Assembly: GCA_022793675.1 (NCBI GenBank)
Contig: JAAWDH010000049.1
Location: forward strand, 57,715-121,714
DNA from: Oscillospiraceae bacterium
GTDB taxonomy: Bacteria > Bacillota > Clostridia > Oscillospirales > Ruminococcaceae
Length of the DNA stretch: 64,000 bases
Reading direction: 5' to 3'
Below, in pieces: positions 23,913 through 32,460 of the stretch. A model generated the notes under the pieces. It was not told where the DNA came from. It ran no database searches and saw only the letters and a list, made by a program, of their open reading frames with translations. Position numbers and translations under genes: made by a program. Each line of letters begins with the position of its first letter. Positions within the stretch are counted from its first letter, which is position 1.

Positions 23913-24659
23913 GTGGAAAAATTACTAGAGATTTGCTGCGGAAGTTTTGATGATGCCTGCGCTGCCAGCGCAGGCGGCGCTTCCCGGATCGAGCTGAACA
24001 GCGCCCTTTTCCTGGGCGGGCTTACCCCCAGCCTGGGGACGCTGGCAGCAGTCAAAGCCCATCTTTCTTTAAAAGTGGTAGCGATGGTGCGCCCGCGCGG
24101 CGCTGGTTTCTGCTATACGCCAGGGGAGATGGAAGTGATGGAGGCAGACGGCCGGCTGCTGATGCAAAACGGCGCCGATGGCTTAGTATTCGGTTTTTTG
24201 GACGAGGGCTTTGAGGTGGACGCTGAAAAAACCCGGCGGTTTGCGGAGCTTGCGCACGCTTTTGGCGGCGAGGCCGTTTTCCACCGGGCGTTTGATTGTG
24301 TGAAGGATCCAGATAAGGCGGTTGAGACGCTGATTTCGCTGGGGGTGGACAGGGTCTTGACCAGCGGCCTTGCCGATACTGCGCCGGAGGGGGCGGAACT
24401 TCTGGCGGCGCTGCAGCGCCGTTACGGCGGGCAGATCGAGCTTTTGGCAGGCAGCGGCGTTACGCCGGAAAACGCTCCAGCATTGATGGAGAAGACGGGG
24501 ATTATGCAGCTGCACAGCAGCTGCAAGGATTGGCGGCGCGACCCGACAACAGCCGGGGAGCAGGTGTCTTACAGCTATGCGCCGCCGCCCCATGGGCTGG
24601 ACTATGAAGCGGTATCGGCGGAAAAAGTCAGGGCGCTTCGGGCGGCGATGGGGCTGTGA
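23913..24659 (+). CDS. cutC: CutC-family copper homeostasis-type protein
   Basis: The 248-residue TIM-barrel-like protein has CutC signatures: 'LEICCGSFDDACAASAGGAS', 'RIELNSALFLGGLTPS', 'VVAMVRPRGAGFCY', 'VFHRAFDCVKDP' and 'VLTSGLADTAPEG'. The name derives from an E. coli copper phenotype; biochemical function is not established. The start is a GTG at 23913, with AAGGAGG 9 nt upstream; the frame is open further upstream but lacks a ribosome site. Its last 32 bp overlap the convergent rRNA methyltransferase gene. Confidence 0.92.
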   Translation: MEKLLEICCGSFDDACAASAGGASRIELNSALFLGGLTPSLGTLAAVKAHLSLKVVAMVRPRGAGFCYTPGEMEVMEADGRLLMQNGADGLVFGFLDEGFEVDAEKTRRFAELAHAFGGEAVFHRAFDCVKDPDKAVETLISLGVDRVLTSGLADTAPEGAELLAALQRRYGGQIELLAGSGVTPENAPALMEKTGIMQLHSSCKDWRRDPTTAGEQVSYSYAPPPHGLDYEAVSAEKVRALRAAMGL

Positions 24660-25476
24660 CCGTCCGCTGGCGGACGGCCTCATAAAGCAGGATTGACGCC
24701 GCGCAGGCAACGTTGAAGGAAGACGCTGCGCCCTGTTCCGCCATCGGGATGGTGACCAGCAGGTCGCAGGATTCCTTGAAAGTGCGGCTGAGGCCCTCGG
24801 TTTCGTTGCCGACCATCAATAACAAGGGGCCGTCTAGCGGGGCAGCGTAAAGGGGATGCTGACGGTGGGCGGTAGTGCCGACGGTTTGGAATGTGGGGAA
24901 CCGGCTTTTAAGGGCATTGAGATAATCAAAAAGGCTTTGGTTATCAGCCAGGCGGATGACTGGCAGGTTGAAAAAAGACCCCATGGATGCGCCGACGACT
25001 TCCGGGTCGTAGAGGTCGACGCCGTGGCCGGTAAGGATCAGGCCGTCGGCCCCTAAAGCGTCGCAGGAACGGATCATCGTGCCGAGGTTCCCGCGGTTGG
25101 AAGGCCGGTCAAAGAGCATAAGCAGCGGGTTTTCGGAGAGTTTCAGCTGGTCGGGGGTGTCGGGGCGCATTGCCGCAATGGCCATCAGTTCGGAGGTATC
25201 GCTTTTGCCGCTTAGCTTGGCCATCAGCGGCCCAGAGAGTTCGTAGTTGACGTCGGTGTGGATAGAGCTGAGCAGGCCCTTTGCCCAATCGGACAGGGGT
25301 TTGTCGGGGGTATAGAGGAACGAGCAGATGTGCCAGCCGTTTTGCAGCGCCGTGTTGATATTGCGTACGCCTTCGACGAAAAACTGGCGATAATGGTACC
25401 GTTTGCTGCGGTTGCTTTTCAGCACCTCAAAGCGTTGGTAATCGGCGTTTTGAGAATAAACCCTTTTAACAGTCAT
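24628..25476 (-). CDS. SpoU/TrmH-family RNA 2'-O-methyltransferase
   Basis: The 282-residue SPOUT-class enzyme carries the three family motifs: motif 1 'RPSNRGNLGTMIRSCDALGA', motif 2 'LLLMVGNETEGLS', and motif 3 'IPMAEQGAASSFNVACAASI'. These bind SAM in a deep knot and position the ribose target. The N-terminal 100 residues form a variable RNA-recognition domain ('YHYRQFFVEGVRNINTAL'). rRNA is the likely substrate by family, but the nucleotide is unknown. The gene overlaps the 3' end of cutC tail to tail. Confidence 0.92.
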   Translation of the reverse strand: MTVKRVYSQNADYQRFEVLKSNRSKRYHYRQFFVEGVRNINTALQNGWHICSFLYTPDKPLSDWAKGLLSSIHTDVNYELSGPLMAKLSGKSDTSELMAIAAMRPDTPDQLKLSENPLLMLFDRPSNRGNLGTMIRSCDALGADGLILTGHGVDLYDPEVVGASMGSFFNLPVIRLADNQSLFDYLNALKSRFPTFQTVGTTAHRQHPLYAAPLDGPLLLMVGNETEGLSRTFKESCDLLVTIPMAEQGAASSFNVACAASILLYEAVRQRTVTAPSPPEAP

Positions 25477-25588
25477 AAATAGCCGTCCTTTATCATTACT
25501 CTCCTATAACTATAGCATACTTTGCCAGGATTGTCGAGCAAAATCTGGGAAAGCCGTCGTTATGGGAAGGGCAATCGTATGGCAGAAC

Positions 25589-25808
25589 CTATCAACGCAG
25601 TAGGCGGGCAAATCCATGCTGATGTTTGCCCTAGCGATTAAAAGTTTTGCGGGCTTAGCTCTGCAGGGCAACAGTATTTAGAGATCTGAAAGGATACGAA
25701 AGATACGGGTCGCTTTTGAAGAAAGCCAAGCTTAGCAGAGCTAAGCTTGCAAAACTTTTAATCGCCAAGATACCCATGCACCCTCAAAAACCGCCTTCTG
25801 CGCCGATA
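25589..25808. repeat. Dispersed modular repeat: two copies in inverted, head-to-head arrangement
   Basis: The left arm reads CAACGCAGTAGGCGG...GCGATTAAAAGTTTTGCGG (25593-25650); the right arm gives the reverse, GCAAAACTTTTAATCGCC...CCGCCTTCTGCGCCGATA (25749-25808), with a GCTTAGCAGAGCTAAGC hairpin in between. The arms could fold into one long hairpin. It occupies half of the 460-bp gap upstream of the malic enzyme gene. Confidence 0.85.
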
Positions 25809-25858
25809 AATTCTGCCATTTTTAAATGCTGTTACCCTGTCTTTAAATACTGAAATAC

Positions 25859-25887
25859 TTGACCAATTGCAGATTTCGTAGTAAAAT
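25859..25887 (+). promoter_or_regulatory. Promoter for the malic enzyme gene
   Basis: TTGACC (25859-25864), 17-bp spacer, TAAAAT (25882-25887), about 50 bp before the start codon. Confidence 0.75.
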
Positions 25888-25936
25888 AGGGATGGAACAA
25901 AGAAAGCCGCGCTAGATGCGGCGCGGAAAGGATGAT

Positions 25937-27112
25937 ATGATGGATGTAAAGCAAATGGCTGTAGAGAAGCACCGGGAATGGGGCGGCAAAATTGAAATCA
26001 CCCCGCGCTGCCGGGTGACCAACCGCGGCGAGCTGGCGGTCGCCTATACTCCCGGCGTTGCCCAGCCCTGCCTGGAAATTGAAAAGGATCCCGCCCTTTC
26101 CTTTACGCTGACCCGCCGGGGCAATCTGGTGGCGGTAATCAGCGACGGCACCGCGGTGCTGGGGCTTGGCGATATTGGCCCGGAGGCGGCAATGCCGGTG
26201 ATGGAAGGCAAAGCTGTGCTTTTCAAGGAGTTTGCCGGGGTGGATGCTGTCCCGCTCTGCCTGGACAGCAAGGATGTCGACGAGCTTTGCCGGACGATAG
26301 AAATGCTAGCCCCTTCTTTTGGCGGCATCAATCTTGAGGATATCGCCGCCCCCCGCTGTTTTGAGATTGAGCGGCGGCTGAAGGAAAAGTTGTCTATCCC
26401 CGTTTTCCATGATGACCAGCACGGCACGGCGATTGTCGTTTCGGCGGCGTTGATTAATGCGCTGAAGCTGGCGGGCAAGCGTTTTGAAGAGGTTACGGTT
26501 GTCGTCAATGGCGCTGGCGCGGCGGGGATTGCGATTGCCAAACATCTTTTGAGCTTTGGCGCGGGGGATGTGATCCTCTGTGACAAAGAGGGGATTGTCT
26601 ATGACGGCCATCCGGCCAACAATCCCGCCCAGCAGGAGATGGCGGCTGTCACCAATAAAAAGGGCATGAAGGGGACGCTTGCCGATGCGCTCAAAGGTGC
26701 AGATATTTTTGTCGGGGTGTCCCGGCCCGGGCTGCTGACGCCGGAAATGGTGTCGGCAATGGCGGAAAAGTCGATTGTGTTTGCAATGGCCAACCCAACC
26801 CCGGAAATCATGCCTGATGAGGCCAAAGCCGGCGGCGCTTTCATTGTCGGCACCGGCCGCAGCGATTTCCCTAATCAGGTCAACAACGTCCTAGCCTTCC
26901 CCGGCATTTTCAAAGGCGCATTGGAGGCAGGGGCGACCGATATCACCGAGGGCATGAAACGCGCGGCGTCGCTGGCGATTGCCGGCGTGCTGGAGGATGA
27001 TGAGCTGAGCGCCGACTGCGTGCTGCCCGGCCCCTTTGACGGGCGGGTGGCAAGGGCTGTGGCGGAGGCGGTTGCCGAGGCGGCCAGGGCCGAAGGGGTC
27101 GTCCGCCGGTAA
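25937..27112 (+). CDS. Malic enzyme (malate dehydrogenase, oxaloacetate-decarboxylating)
   Basis: The roughly 391-residue protein matches the short bacterial malic enzymes that convert malate to pyruvate, CO2 and NAD(P)H. Landmarks: 'VAYTPGVAQPCLEIEKDP', 'AVLGLGDIGPEAAMPVMEGK', 'GGINLEDIAAPRCFEIE', the metal site 'PVFHDDQHGTAIV', and the Rossmann loop 'VVNGAGAAGIAIAKHLLSFG'. NAD versus NADP use cannot be decided by eye. Start ATG 25937 or 25940: GGAAAGG lies 5 or 8 nt upstream. It follows a consensus-type promoter and an inverted repeat element. Confidence 0.95.
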   Translation: MMDVKQMAVEKHREWGGKIEITPRCRVTNRGELAVAYTPGVAQPCLEIEKDPALSFTLTRRGNLVAVISDGTAVLGLGDIGPEAAMPVMEGKAVLFKEFAGVDAVPLCLDSKDVDELCRTIEMLAPSFGGINLEDIAAPRCFEIERRLKEKLSIPVFHDDQHGTAIVVSAALINALKLAGKRFEEVTVVVNGAGAAGIAIAKHLLSFGAGDVILCDKEGIVYDGHPANNPAQQEMAAVTNKKGMKGTLADALKGADIFVGVSRPGLLTPEMVSAMAEKSIVFAMANPTPEIMPDEAKAGGAFIVGTGRSDFPNQVNNVLAFPGIFKGALEAGATDITEGMKRAASLAIAGVLEDDELSADCVLPGPFDGRVARAVAEAVAEAARAEGVVRR

Positions 27113-27178
27113 CCTTGAACCAGTAAATGGATTTTTGGCCAAGCATTTTATTTTCATTTTGTTGGAGGCGGATCTATT

Positions 27179-27598
27179 ATGCAGAATTTTGGCGTGGATT
27201 TTTTGGATGGGACTCACTTCCACTTTGGCAGGCATTTCGGCGGGCTTCAGACGCACAGCTCTTTGACAGACGGCCAGCTGGAGGCGCTGTTGGAACGGGC
27301 CTTCCAGGATATGCGGACGCTGGCGATCCAGCATGAGAACGGGGCCTGGATGGAAGTGGAGTTTGGCGAGAAAGGCTGCTTTATGGTCTTTTCCGAACAG
27401 GACGGCGAAGTAATCAGTTATTTTGACAATGGCAGCGGTAACCATGGCGTCGTCGACCTGCTGATCAATTGCTGTCCGGAGGAACGGCTGATGTGCTACT
27501 CCAAAGAAACGCTGATGCAGGTTATTGAGACCTTTCTTAAAACGGGGCGGCAGGACGGCCGCTTTCACTGGATTGATGACGAGGCGCTAATGGCGTAA
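27179..27598 (+). CDS. Unknown 139-residue protein
   Basis: Preceded by GGAGG about 11 nt upstream and 67 bp after the malic enzyme. It is soluble and acidic, with His-rich N-terminal 'GTHFHFGRHFGG' and a central segment 'GAWMEVEFGEKGCFMVFSEQ' then 'YFDNGSGNHGVVDLLINCC'. The alternating strand pattern resembles small immunity-type or SMI1-like beta folds, but I could not assign a family. It may be cotranscribed with the two genes downstream. Confidence 0.65.
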   Translation: MQNFGVDFLDGTHFHFGRHFGGLQTHSSLTDGQLEALLERAFQDMRTLAIQHENGAWMEVEFGEKGCFMVFSEQDGEVISYFDNGSGNHGVVDLLINCCPEERLMCYSKETLMQVIETFLKTGRQDGRFHWIDDEALMA

Positions 27599-27649
27599 GC
27601 CACTGGCTTCTGTTTTCATCATACATAAAAATTGAAAGGATGGCTTATC

Positions 27650-27904
27650 ATGAATTATACCTACACCCCCCGCGGGGTCTGCTCGCGGAAAATTGACCTG
27701 ACGATCGAGGACGGCGTCGTGCAGTCGGTGCGTTTTACCGGCGGCTGCAGCGGCAACACCCAAGGCGTGGCGGCCCTCTGCGCCGGCCGCAAGGTGGAGG
27801 AGCTGATCCCGCTTCTGAAAAATATCGACTGCGGCGGGAAGGGAACTTCCTGCCCGGCCCAGCTGGCGCTGGCGCTGGAAAAGGCGGCGGCAGATGCCCA
27901 TTAA
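27650..27904 (+). CDS. Small TSCPD-domain protein (TIGR03905-like)
   Basis: The 84-residue protein matches stand-alone TSCPD proteins: '[20 protein letters not shown]', '[20 protein letters not shown]', '[18 protein letters not shown]'. The domain, also found at the C-terminus of vitamin B12-dependent ribonucleotide reductases, is named for its TSCPD (here TSCPA) motif and probably binds metal with its conserved Cys. The start at 27650 has GAAAGGA upstream. The last 11 bp overlap the metA start. Confidence 0.85.
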   Translation: MNYTYTPRGVCSRKIDLTIEDGVVQSVRFTGGCSGNTQGVAALCAGRKVEELIPLLKNIDCGGKGTSCPAQLALALEKAAADAH

Positions 27905-28853
27905 CATCCCGGACAGTTTGCCGGCTAATTCGGCGCTGCGGCGGGAAAATATTTTTGTGATGAACGAGGGGCGGGCGGCCCACCAGGATATCCGCCCGCT
28001 GCGCATTGCTATCTTGAACCTGATGCCCAAGAAAATCGAGACCGAGACCCAGCTTTTGCGGTTGCTGTCCAATTCGCCGCTGCAAATCGATATTGAGCTG
28101 CTGCAGGCGGGTACCCATCTTTCCCGCAACACGGCTGAAAGCCACCTCTGCCGTTTTTATAAGACGATCCAGGATGTGAAAAGCGAGCGCTTCGACGGAC
28201 TGATTATCACCGGCGCGCCGGTGGAGCAGATCCCCTTCGAGGAAGTGGACTATTGGCCGGAACTTTGCGAGATTATGGAATGGTCAAAAAGCCATGTCTA
28301 CTCCACTTTCCACATCTGCTGGGGGGCGCAGGCCGGCCTATATTACCATTACGGCATCAAAAAGTATGACCTGCCCGGTAAAATGTTCGGCATTTTCCCC
28401 CATCAGGTCCATCTGCCGCTGCATCCGCTGGTCAGGGGGTTTGACGAGGTGTTTTATGCGCCGCATTCCCGCCATACGGAGGTCAAGGCAGAGGATATCC
28501 TCGCCTGCGGGCAGCTGGAGCTGCTGTCTTCGTCGCCGATGTCGGGGGTGTATATTGCCGTCTCTAAAAACGGGCGGCAGGTTTTTGTCACCGGTCATTC
28601 GGAGTATGACAGAGGGACGCTGGCGGCGGAGTATTTCCGGGATCTGGATAAAGGGCTGCCTATTGAAATACCTTACCATTATTTCCCAGGAGATAATCCT
28701 GACGAAGAGCCAGAATTTATCTGGCGCGGCCATGCCAACCTGCTCTATGTCAACTGGCTCAACTACTTTGTCTATCAGCAGACTCCCTATAACCTTGAGG
28801 AAATGGAGCGGCTGCTGACCGTAAAAGAGGGCGGCATAAGTTCCGCTCTGTAG
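27894..28853 (+). CDS. metA: Homoserine O-acetyltransferase (MetA family)
   Basis: The 319-residue protein is a full-length MetA-type acyltransferase for the first dedicated step of methionine synthesis. It shows '[20 protein letters not shown]', '[18 protein letters not shown]', the nucleophile Cys in '[15 protein letters not shown]', and '[19 protein letters not shown]'. In MetA enzymes, Glu rather than Gly in the '[15 protein letters not shown]' segment favours acetyl-CoA over succinyl-CoA; here the residue is Glu, so acetyltransferase activity is predicted. It overlaps the TSCPD gene by 11 bp. No methionine riboswitch was seen upstream. Confidence 0.95.
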   Translation: MPINIPDSLPANSALRRENIFVMNEGRAAHQDIRPLRIAILNLMPKKIETETQLLRLLSNSPLQIDIELLQAGTHLSRNTAESHLCRFYKTIQDVKSERFDGLIITGAPVEQIPFEEVDYWPELCEIMEWSKSHVYSTFHICWGAQAGLYYHYGIKKYDLPGKMFGIFPHQVHLPLHPLVRGFDEVFYAPHSRHTEVKAEDILACGQLELLSSSPMSGVYIAVSKNGRQVFVTGHSEYDRGTLAAEYFRDLDKGLPIEIPYHYFPGDNPDEEPEFIWRGHANLLYVNWLNYFVYQQTPYNLEEMERLLTVKEGGISSAL

Positions 28854-28901
28854 TTCTATAGTCATATAGCCGGGCTTTTGTCCGGAGGAAGGAGAAAAAA
28901 C

Positions 28902-29102
28902 ATGATTGTCACAAAAGATACCTGTATCGGCGATATCCTTGACTTTGACCGCACGACTTCAGTGTATTTCCTGGAGCTGGGGATGCACTGCTTAGGCTGC
29001 CCCACAGCAAGAGGCGAGAGCATTGAGGACGCCTGTCGCGCCCATGGGCAGGACGTAAACGAGCTGATTGAAAAGCTCAACGCCCATCTGGCCAAAGCCT
29101 AA
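28902..29102 (+). CDS. DUF1858 / hybrid-cluster-associated redox disulfide protein
   Basis: The 66-residue protein matches the DUF1858 fold: 'ITKDTCIGDIL'-like start (here 'VTKDTCIGDILDFDRTTSVY') and the CxxC-type 'GMHCLGCPTARGESIEDAC' with Cys 30 and 33. Stand-alone members occur in anaerobes, often near hybrid cluster proteins, and are thought to be redox-active disulfides. AGGAAGGAG precedes the ATG. A terminator follows. Confidence 0.88.
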   Translation: MIVTKDTCIGDILDFDRTTSVYFLELGMHCLGCPTARGESIEDACRAHGQDVNELIEKLNAHLAKA

Positions 29103-29122
29103 ACGGCTGTCAAACAGCGAAT

Positions 29123-29166
29123 CCCGCGGCAGGGCTTACTTTCGCATAACCTGCCGTGGGTTTTTT
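29123..29166 (+). terminator. Rho-independent terminator
   Basis: CCCGCGGCAGG (29123-29133) pairs with CCTGCCGTGGG (29150-29160), followed by six T. It sits only 12 bp before the next start codon, so partial read-through is likely. Confidence 0.85.
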
Positions 29167-29177
29167 AAGGAGATGCT

Positions 29178-29813
29178 ATGAGAGACTGGCTTAATGAAAC
29201 CCTCCCCTTTCTGATCGAGGCGTTTGCCAGCGATTTTGGCGGACATGATGTTGAACACACTTTGCGGGTGTATCGTCTAGCAATGGCGATTTGGGAAAAG
29301 GAGGGCGGCGACGGTGAAACCATAGCGCTGGCGGCGCTGCTTCACGATGTCGACGACTATAAGCTCACCGGCGGGCCGATGGGCGATACATCGCGGGCAG
29401 AAGCTTTTATGGCAGAGCACGGCGTCAGCCTGGACAAAATAAAGACTGTCACAAAAATTATCGCTGAAATTTCCTTTAAAAGCCGCGGCACGGTAACGCC
29501 AGCGACACTGGAGGGGAAAATTGTCCAAGACGCCGACCGCCTGGACGCTATCGGCGCCGTCGGCATCGCCCGTACCTTTGCCTACGGCGGCAGCAAAGGC
29601 AGGCCGTTATATATTCGCGGCGAGTCTTATGCGCTGGATATGACAGCGGAGGAATACGCCAAGCATGAAGGCAGCAGCGTTGGGCATTTTTACGAAAAGC
29701 TGCTGAAGCTGAAGGGGCTGATGAATACCGAAACGGCGAAGCAGCTGGCGGCAGCGCGCCACCAGTTTATGGAGGACTTTTTGGCAGAGCTTTCAGCGGA
29801 ATGCTTTCTTTAA
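29178..29813 (+). CDS. HD-domain phosphohydrolase
   Basis: The 211-residue protein has the HD metal motif: His in 'GGHDVEHTLRVYRLAM', HD in 'ALAALLHDVDDYKL', and a distal Asp in 'KIVQDADRLDAIGAVGIART'. It resembles the YedJ/YpgQ class of small HD hydrolases acting on nucleotides. A GGAGATG site lies just upstream. It is the first gene of a run with trmK and the Nif3-like gene at close spacing. Exact substrate unknown. Confidence 0.92.
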   Translation: MRDWLNETLPFLIEAFASDFGGHDVEHTLRVYRLAMAIWEKEGGDGETIALAALLHDVDDYKLTGGPMGDTSRAEAFMAEHGVSLDKIKTVTKIIAEISFKSRGTVTPATLEGKIVQDADRLDAIGAVGIARTFAYGGSKGRPLYIRGESYALDMTAEEYAKHEGSSVGHFYEKLLKLKGLMNTETAKQLAAARHQFMEDFLAELSAECFL

Positions 29814-29831
29814 AGAGAGGAGGGCTGCGGG

Positions 29832-30530
29832 TTGAGCGGGACAGGGCCGATATGTCTGGACAGCCGGCTGCGGCTGCTGGCGGAGGAGATGACGCCGGGA
29901 GGCGCCGGTATCGATGTGGGTACCGACCACGGCTACCTGGCAGTATATCTGGTGCAGAGCGGGTTAGCGGCGCGGATGGTGGCTTCGGATGTCAACAGAG
30001 GGCCGCTTGCGTCAGCGGAAAGCTGTATCGCCGAGCATGGGCTGACAGATAAAATTGAAACTAAACTGGCTGACGGGCTTAAAGGGCTTGACCTTGCCGG
30101 CATCAGCGATATTTTCATCGCCGGCATGGGCGGCATTCTGATCAGCGAAATTCTCGCCGCCCGCCATCCTCTCTCTCAAAAGCTTATGCTGCAGCCGATG
30201 ACCCAGGCCCCGCTGCTGCGGCGCTGGCTGCTGGAAAACGGCTATCGGATCGAGCGGGAACGCTGCGCCCTGTCTGCCGGCAAGGTCTACAGCGCGATGA
30301 CGGCGTGCTATGACGGCGTCAGGCGGGACTGTACCCCCATCTTTGCCCTGGTTGGCCAAATTCCGGACGACCCCTCGGAGGCTGCATTTTTCTATCTTGA
30401 ACGCCAGTTTTCCCGGCTGCAGCGGAGAATCAGCGGCCTTGCCCGGCAAGGCGGCAGCGATGAACTGGATGAGACGCAGGAGCTGGCGGCGGCGCTTTCA
30501 AAAATTATTGCCAAACGGAAGAGGTGCTAA
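29832..30530 (+). CDS. trmK: tRNA (adenine-22-N1)-methyltransferase TrmK
   Basis: The 232-residue enzyme carries SAM motif I 'GIDVGTDHGYLAVYLVQSG' and the family block 'DIFIAGMGGILISEIL' plus 'LMLQPMTQAPLLRRWLLENGY', as in B. subtilis YqfN (TrmK), which methylates A22 of several tRNAs. It starts at a TTG with GGAGGG 8 nt upstream. The neighbour 3 bp downstream is the Nif3-like gene, the same pairing (yqfN-yqfO) seen in Bacillus. Confidence 0.93.
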   Translation: MSGTGPICLDSRLRLLAEEMTPGGAGIDVGTDHGYLAVYLVQSGLAARMVASDVNRGPLASAESCIAEHGLTDKIETKLADGLKGLDLAGISDIFIAGMGGILISEILAARHPLSQKLMLQPMTQAPLLRRWLLENGYRIERERCALSAGKVYSAMTACYDGVRRDCTPIFALVGQIPDDPSEAAFFYLERQFSRLQRRISGLARQGGSDELDETQELAAALSKIIAKRKRC

Positions 30531-30532
30531 CA

Positions 30533-31294
30533 ATGACAGATATTCAGGATATTTTTCAGGCAGTAGACGCTTACGCGCCCTTTGAAAGCGCCGAAGATTT
30601 TGATAACGTCGGGCTGCTGGTCGGGGAGATGGGGCTGCCAGTGAGCCGCTGCCTGGTAGCGCTGGATGTGATGCCGGCGACGGTATCGGAAGCTTTGGCG
30701 AAGGGCTGCGAACTGATCCTCTCCCATCACCCGGTGATTTTTAACCCGCTGCGGCAGGTGGGGCATGAATCGACGGTCGGGCAGCTGCTGCGGGCGGGCG
30801 TCAGCGTCATCTCTGCCCATACCAACGTCGACAAGGCAGGGTTAAACAGCGCGCTGGCGGAGATTCTGGGTATCCGGGAGCTAAAGCCGCTGGCAGCGTC
30901 AGGCGGCTGTGCTGGGGTCGGGCTGCCGCCTGAAAAGAGAAAGCATAAGAATGCCTGGGAACTGGCGCTGCTGTTCAAAGAAAAGCTTGGCGTGCAGGGT
31001 TTTCGCTGCTATGACGCCGGCGGCATGATTGGGCGGGTTGCGCTTTGCTGCGGGGGCGGCGGCAGCTACCTGAAGGATGCGATAGAAGCAGGGGCGGATT
31101 GCTTTGTCACCGGCGACCTGCGCCATAACCATGTGGTGGAAGCCGCCGCAGCTGGGATAAGCCTTATCGACCTTGGCCATTTTGAGACCGAGGTGCATTT
31201 TATCCCGCTGATGATAGGGCTTTTGCAGCCGCAGCTTCCTGATGTCGAATTCCTGCCGGCAGAAAGCAGCAAGCCACTGTTTGCACATGGATAA
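30533..31294 (+). CDS. Nif3-like dinuclear metal centre protein (YqfO family)
   Basis: The 253-residue protein has the Nif3/DUF34 metal-binding blocks: 'FESAEDFDNVGLLVGEMG', 'CELILSHHPVIFNPL', 'VSVISAHTNVDKAGLN', and 'DLGHFETEVHFIPLM'. Family members are annotated as GTP cyclohydrolase I type 2, but the physiological role is unsettled. It lacks the inserted PII-like domain of B. subtilis YqfO. ATG at 30533 has GAGG upstream and follows trmK with 2 bp between. Confidence 0.92.
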   Translation: MTDIQDIFQAVDAYAPFESAEDFDNVGLLVGEMGLPVSRCLVALDVMPATVSEALAKGCELILSHHPVIFNPLRQVGHESTVGQLLRAGVSVISAHTNVDKAGLNSALAEILGIRELKPLAASGGCAGVGLPPEKRKHKNAWELALLFKEKLGVQGFRCYDAGGMIGRVALCCGGGGSYLKDAIEAGADCFVTGDLRHNHVVEAAAAGISLIDLGHFETEVHFIPLMIGLLQPQLPDVEFLPAESSKPLFAHG

Positions 31295-31612
31295 AAAGAA
31301 ACGGACAACCGTGCATAAAAGCTGAAAAGTGGCGCAAAAAATAGTCAATCAATGGATATAACCTGTCGTTATTGGAAATATACGCTAGGAAAACCACGAG
31401 AATATCACAGAAATTTAACAAGATTTTGTAGCAGACGGCCTTGTATCTTTTGTCAATTTGCGGTATAATGTAAATATGGTTGTTTTGCCCGCCGGACAGC
31501 TGCTGGAAGCCGCAACTTGTTGGGGAAGCGCCGGCGCAGGGGGTTTGGGGCTGACGTCCTAAAACCTAATTGAAACGCAGCCAGAAAATTTTAGAAAGGG
31601 GATTGAGCAACC
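31295..31612. other. 318-bp intergenic region upstream of ireB
   Basis: AT-rich from 31295 to 31440 with nothing recognisable. It then holds the promoter at 31441-31469 and a leader of about 135 nt without an obvious known RNA element. Confidence 0.6.
31441..31469 (+). promoter_or_regulatory. Promoter for ireB
   Basis: TTGTAT (31441-31446), 17-bp spacer, TATAAT (31464-31469). Confidence 0.75.
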
Positions 31613-31864
31613 ATGTACGATAAAACGGTGACATTCTCCGTGTCGGACGATAAAGAGGTACAGATGCGGCGTACCCTCTCTGAAGTTTATGATGCGCTGG
31701 TGGAGAAGGGCTACAACCCCATCAGTCAGATTGTGGGCTATATCTTATCGGAGGACCCGACCTATATCACCACCCATCGCAACGCTAGGACCTTGATCCG
31801 CAAGGTGGACAGGGACGAACTGCTGCAGGCAATGGTCAAGCATTACCTGTCAGGGGCAGAGTAA
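31613..31864 (+). CDS. ireB: IreB-family regulatory phosphoprotein (UPF0297)
   Basis: The 83-residue protein is highly typical: '[20 protein letters not shown]', '[20 protein letters not shown]', '[17 protein letters not shown]'. In Enterococcus IreB is phosphorylated by the Ser/Thr kinase IreK and modulates cephalosporin resistance. In many Firmicutes the gene precedes ruvX (yrrK); here it stands alone between its own promoter and a strong terminator. GAAAGGGG lies upstream of the ATG. Confidence 0.95.
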   Translation: MYDKTVTFSVSDDKEVQMRRTLSEVYDALVEKGYNPISQIVGYILSEDPTYITTHRNARTLIRKVDRDELLQAMVKHYLSGAE

Positions 31865-31875
31865 AGCGCAGACGG

Positions 31876-31917
31876 CAAAGCCGGGGAGCAGAAACGCTCT
31901 CCGGCTTTGTTTTGCTG
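31876..31917 (+). terminator. Rho-independent terminator after ireB
   Basis: CAAAGCCGGGGAGC (31876-31889) pairs with GCTCTCCGGCTTTG (31896-31909), 14 bp with one G-U pair, followed by TTTTGCTG. Confidence 0.85.
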
Positions 31918-32460
31918 TTATAGAAAGGCTTTGGGGTAATGTTCGCGCATATAGCTGGCAAAGGGCGTGTCCGCCTGATACAGGTTCTGCTCTTTGACAA
32001 TCTGTGCGGCTGTCTGTTCAATATGTAGGAGCATTTTCGGCGACAGCGTCTCGTAACGAAAAATTTCCAGTTCCCCCTCGCGCTCAGCTTTCAGAAAGGC
32101 CTCATACAAATCCGGGATTTCAGTGCATCCCGTAATATCGACCGGCTGAAGGCTGACATATTCGTTGGGCTTTTGGGTAGCAGCTAGGCCCTCCGCTTCG
32201 CAGCAGTACAGGAAGCCCGCCCTGCCGCTGTAGAGGATGCGCAGCGCATCCGGGAAACATTCGATGTAATGGAGGCCGCCAGGGATGCCGTCCTTCCAGT
32301 TATAGCCATAGGCATACTCGAAACAGCGGACGCCGTAGAAAAGCGCTGCCGTTGGCAGAGAGGTCAGGTAGACCAGCTGCTCTTTTGTGTCGGCAAGCGC
32401 CGACGCAGCAGGCAGAAGCCGCGTCAGCCCCTCTGTCGGCGAGCCGTGATAAAGCATCAT
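31918..32460 (-). CDS. Unknown protein with YHGS N-terminus, possible ADP-ribosyltransferase-like fold
   Basis: The 180-residue protein starts 'MMLYHGSPTEGLTRLLPAAS', a pattern shared by several ADP-ribosyltransferase-like folds where the Tyr-His-Gly stretch binds NAD. Later segments are 'QLVYLTSLPTAALFYGVRCF' and 'NEYVSLQPVDITGCTEIPDL'. Catalytic Glu positions could not be assigned, so activity is unproven. Its start overlaps the stop of the upstream hydrolase gene (TAATG), indicating translational coupling. Confidence 0.7.
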   Translation of the reverse strand: MMLYHGSPTEGLTRLLPAASALADTKEQLVYLTSLPTAALFYGVRCFEYAYGYNWKDGIPGGLHYIECFPDALRILYSGRAGFLYCCEAEGLAATQKPNEYVSLQPVDITGCTEIPDLYEAFLKAEREGELEIFRYETLSPKMLLHIEQTAAQIVKEQNLYQADTPFASYMREHYPKAFL

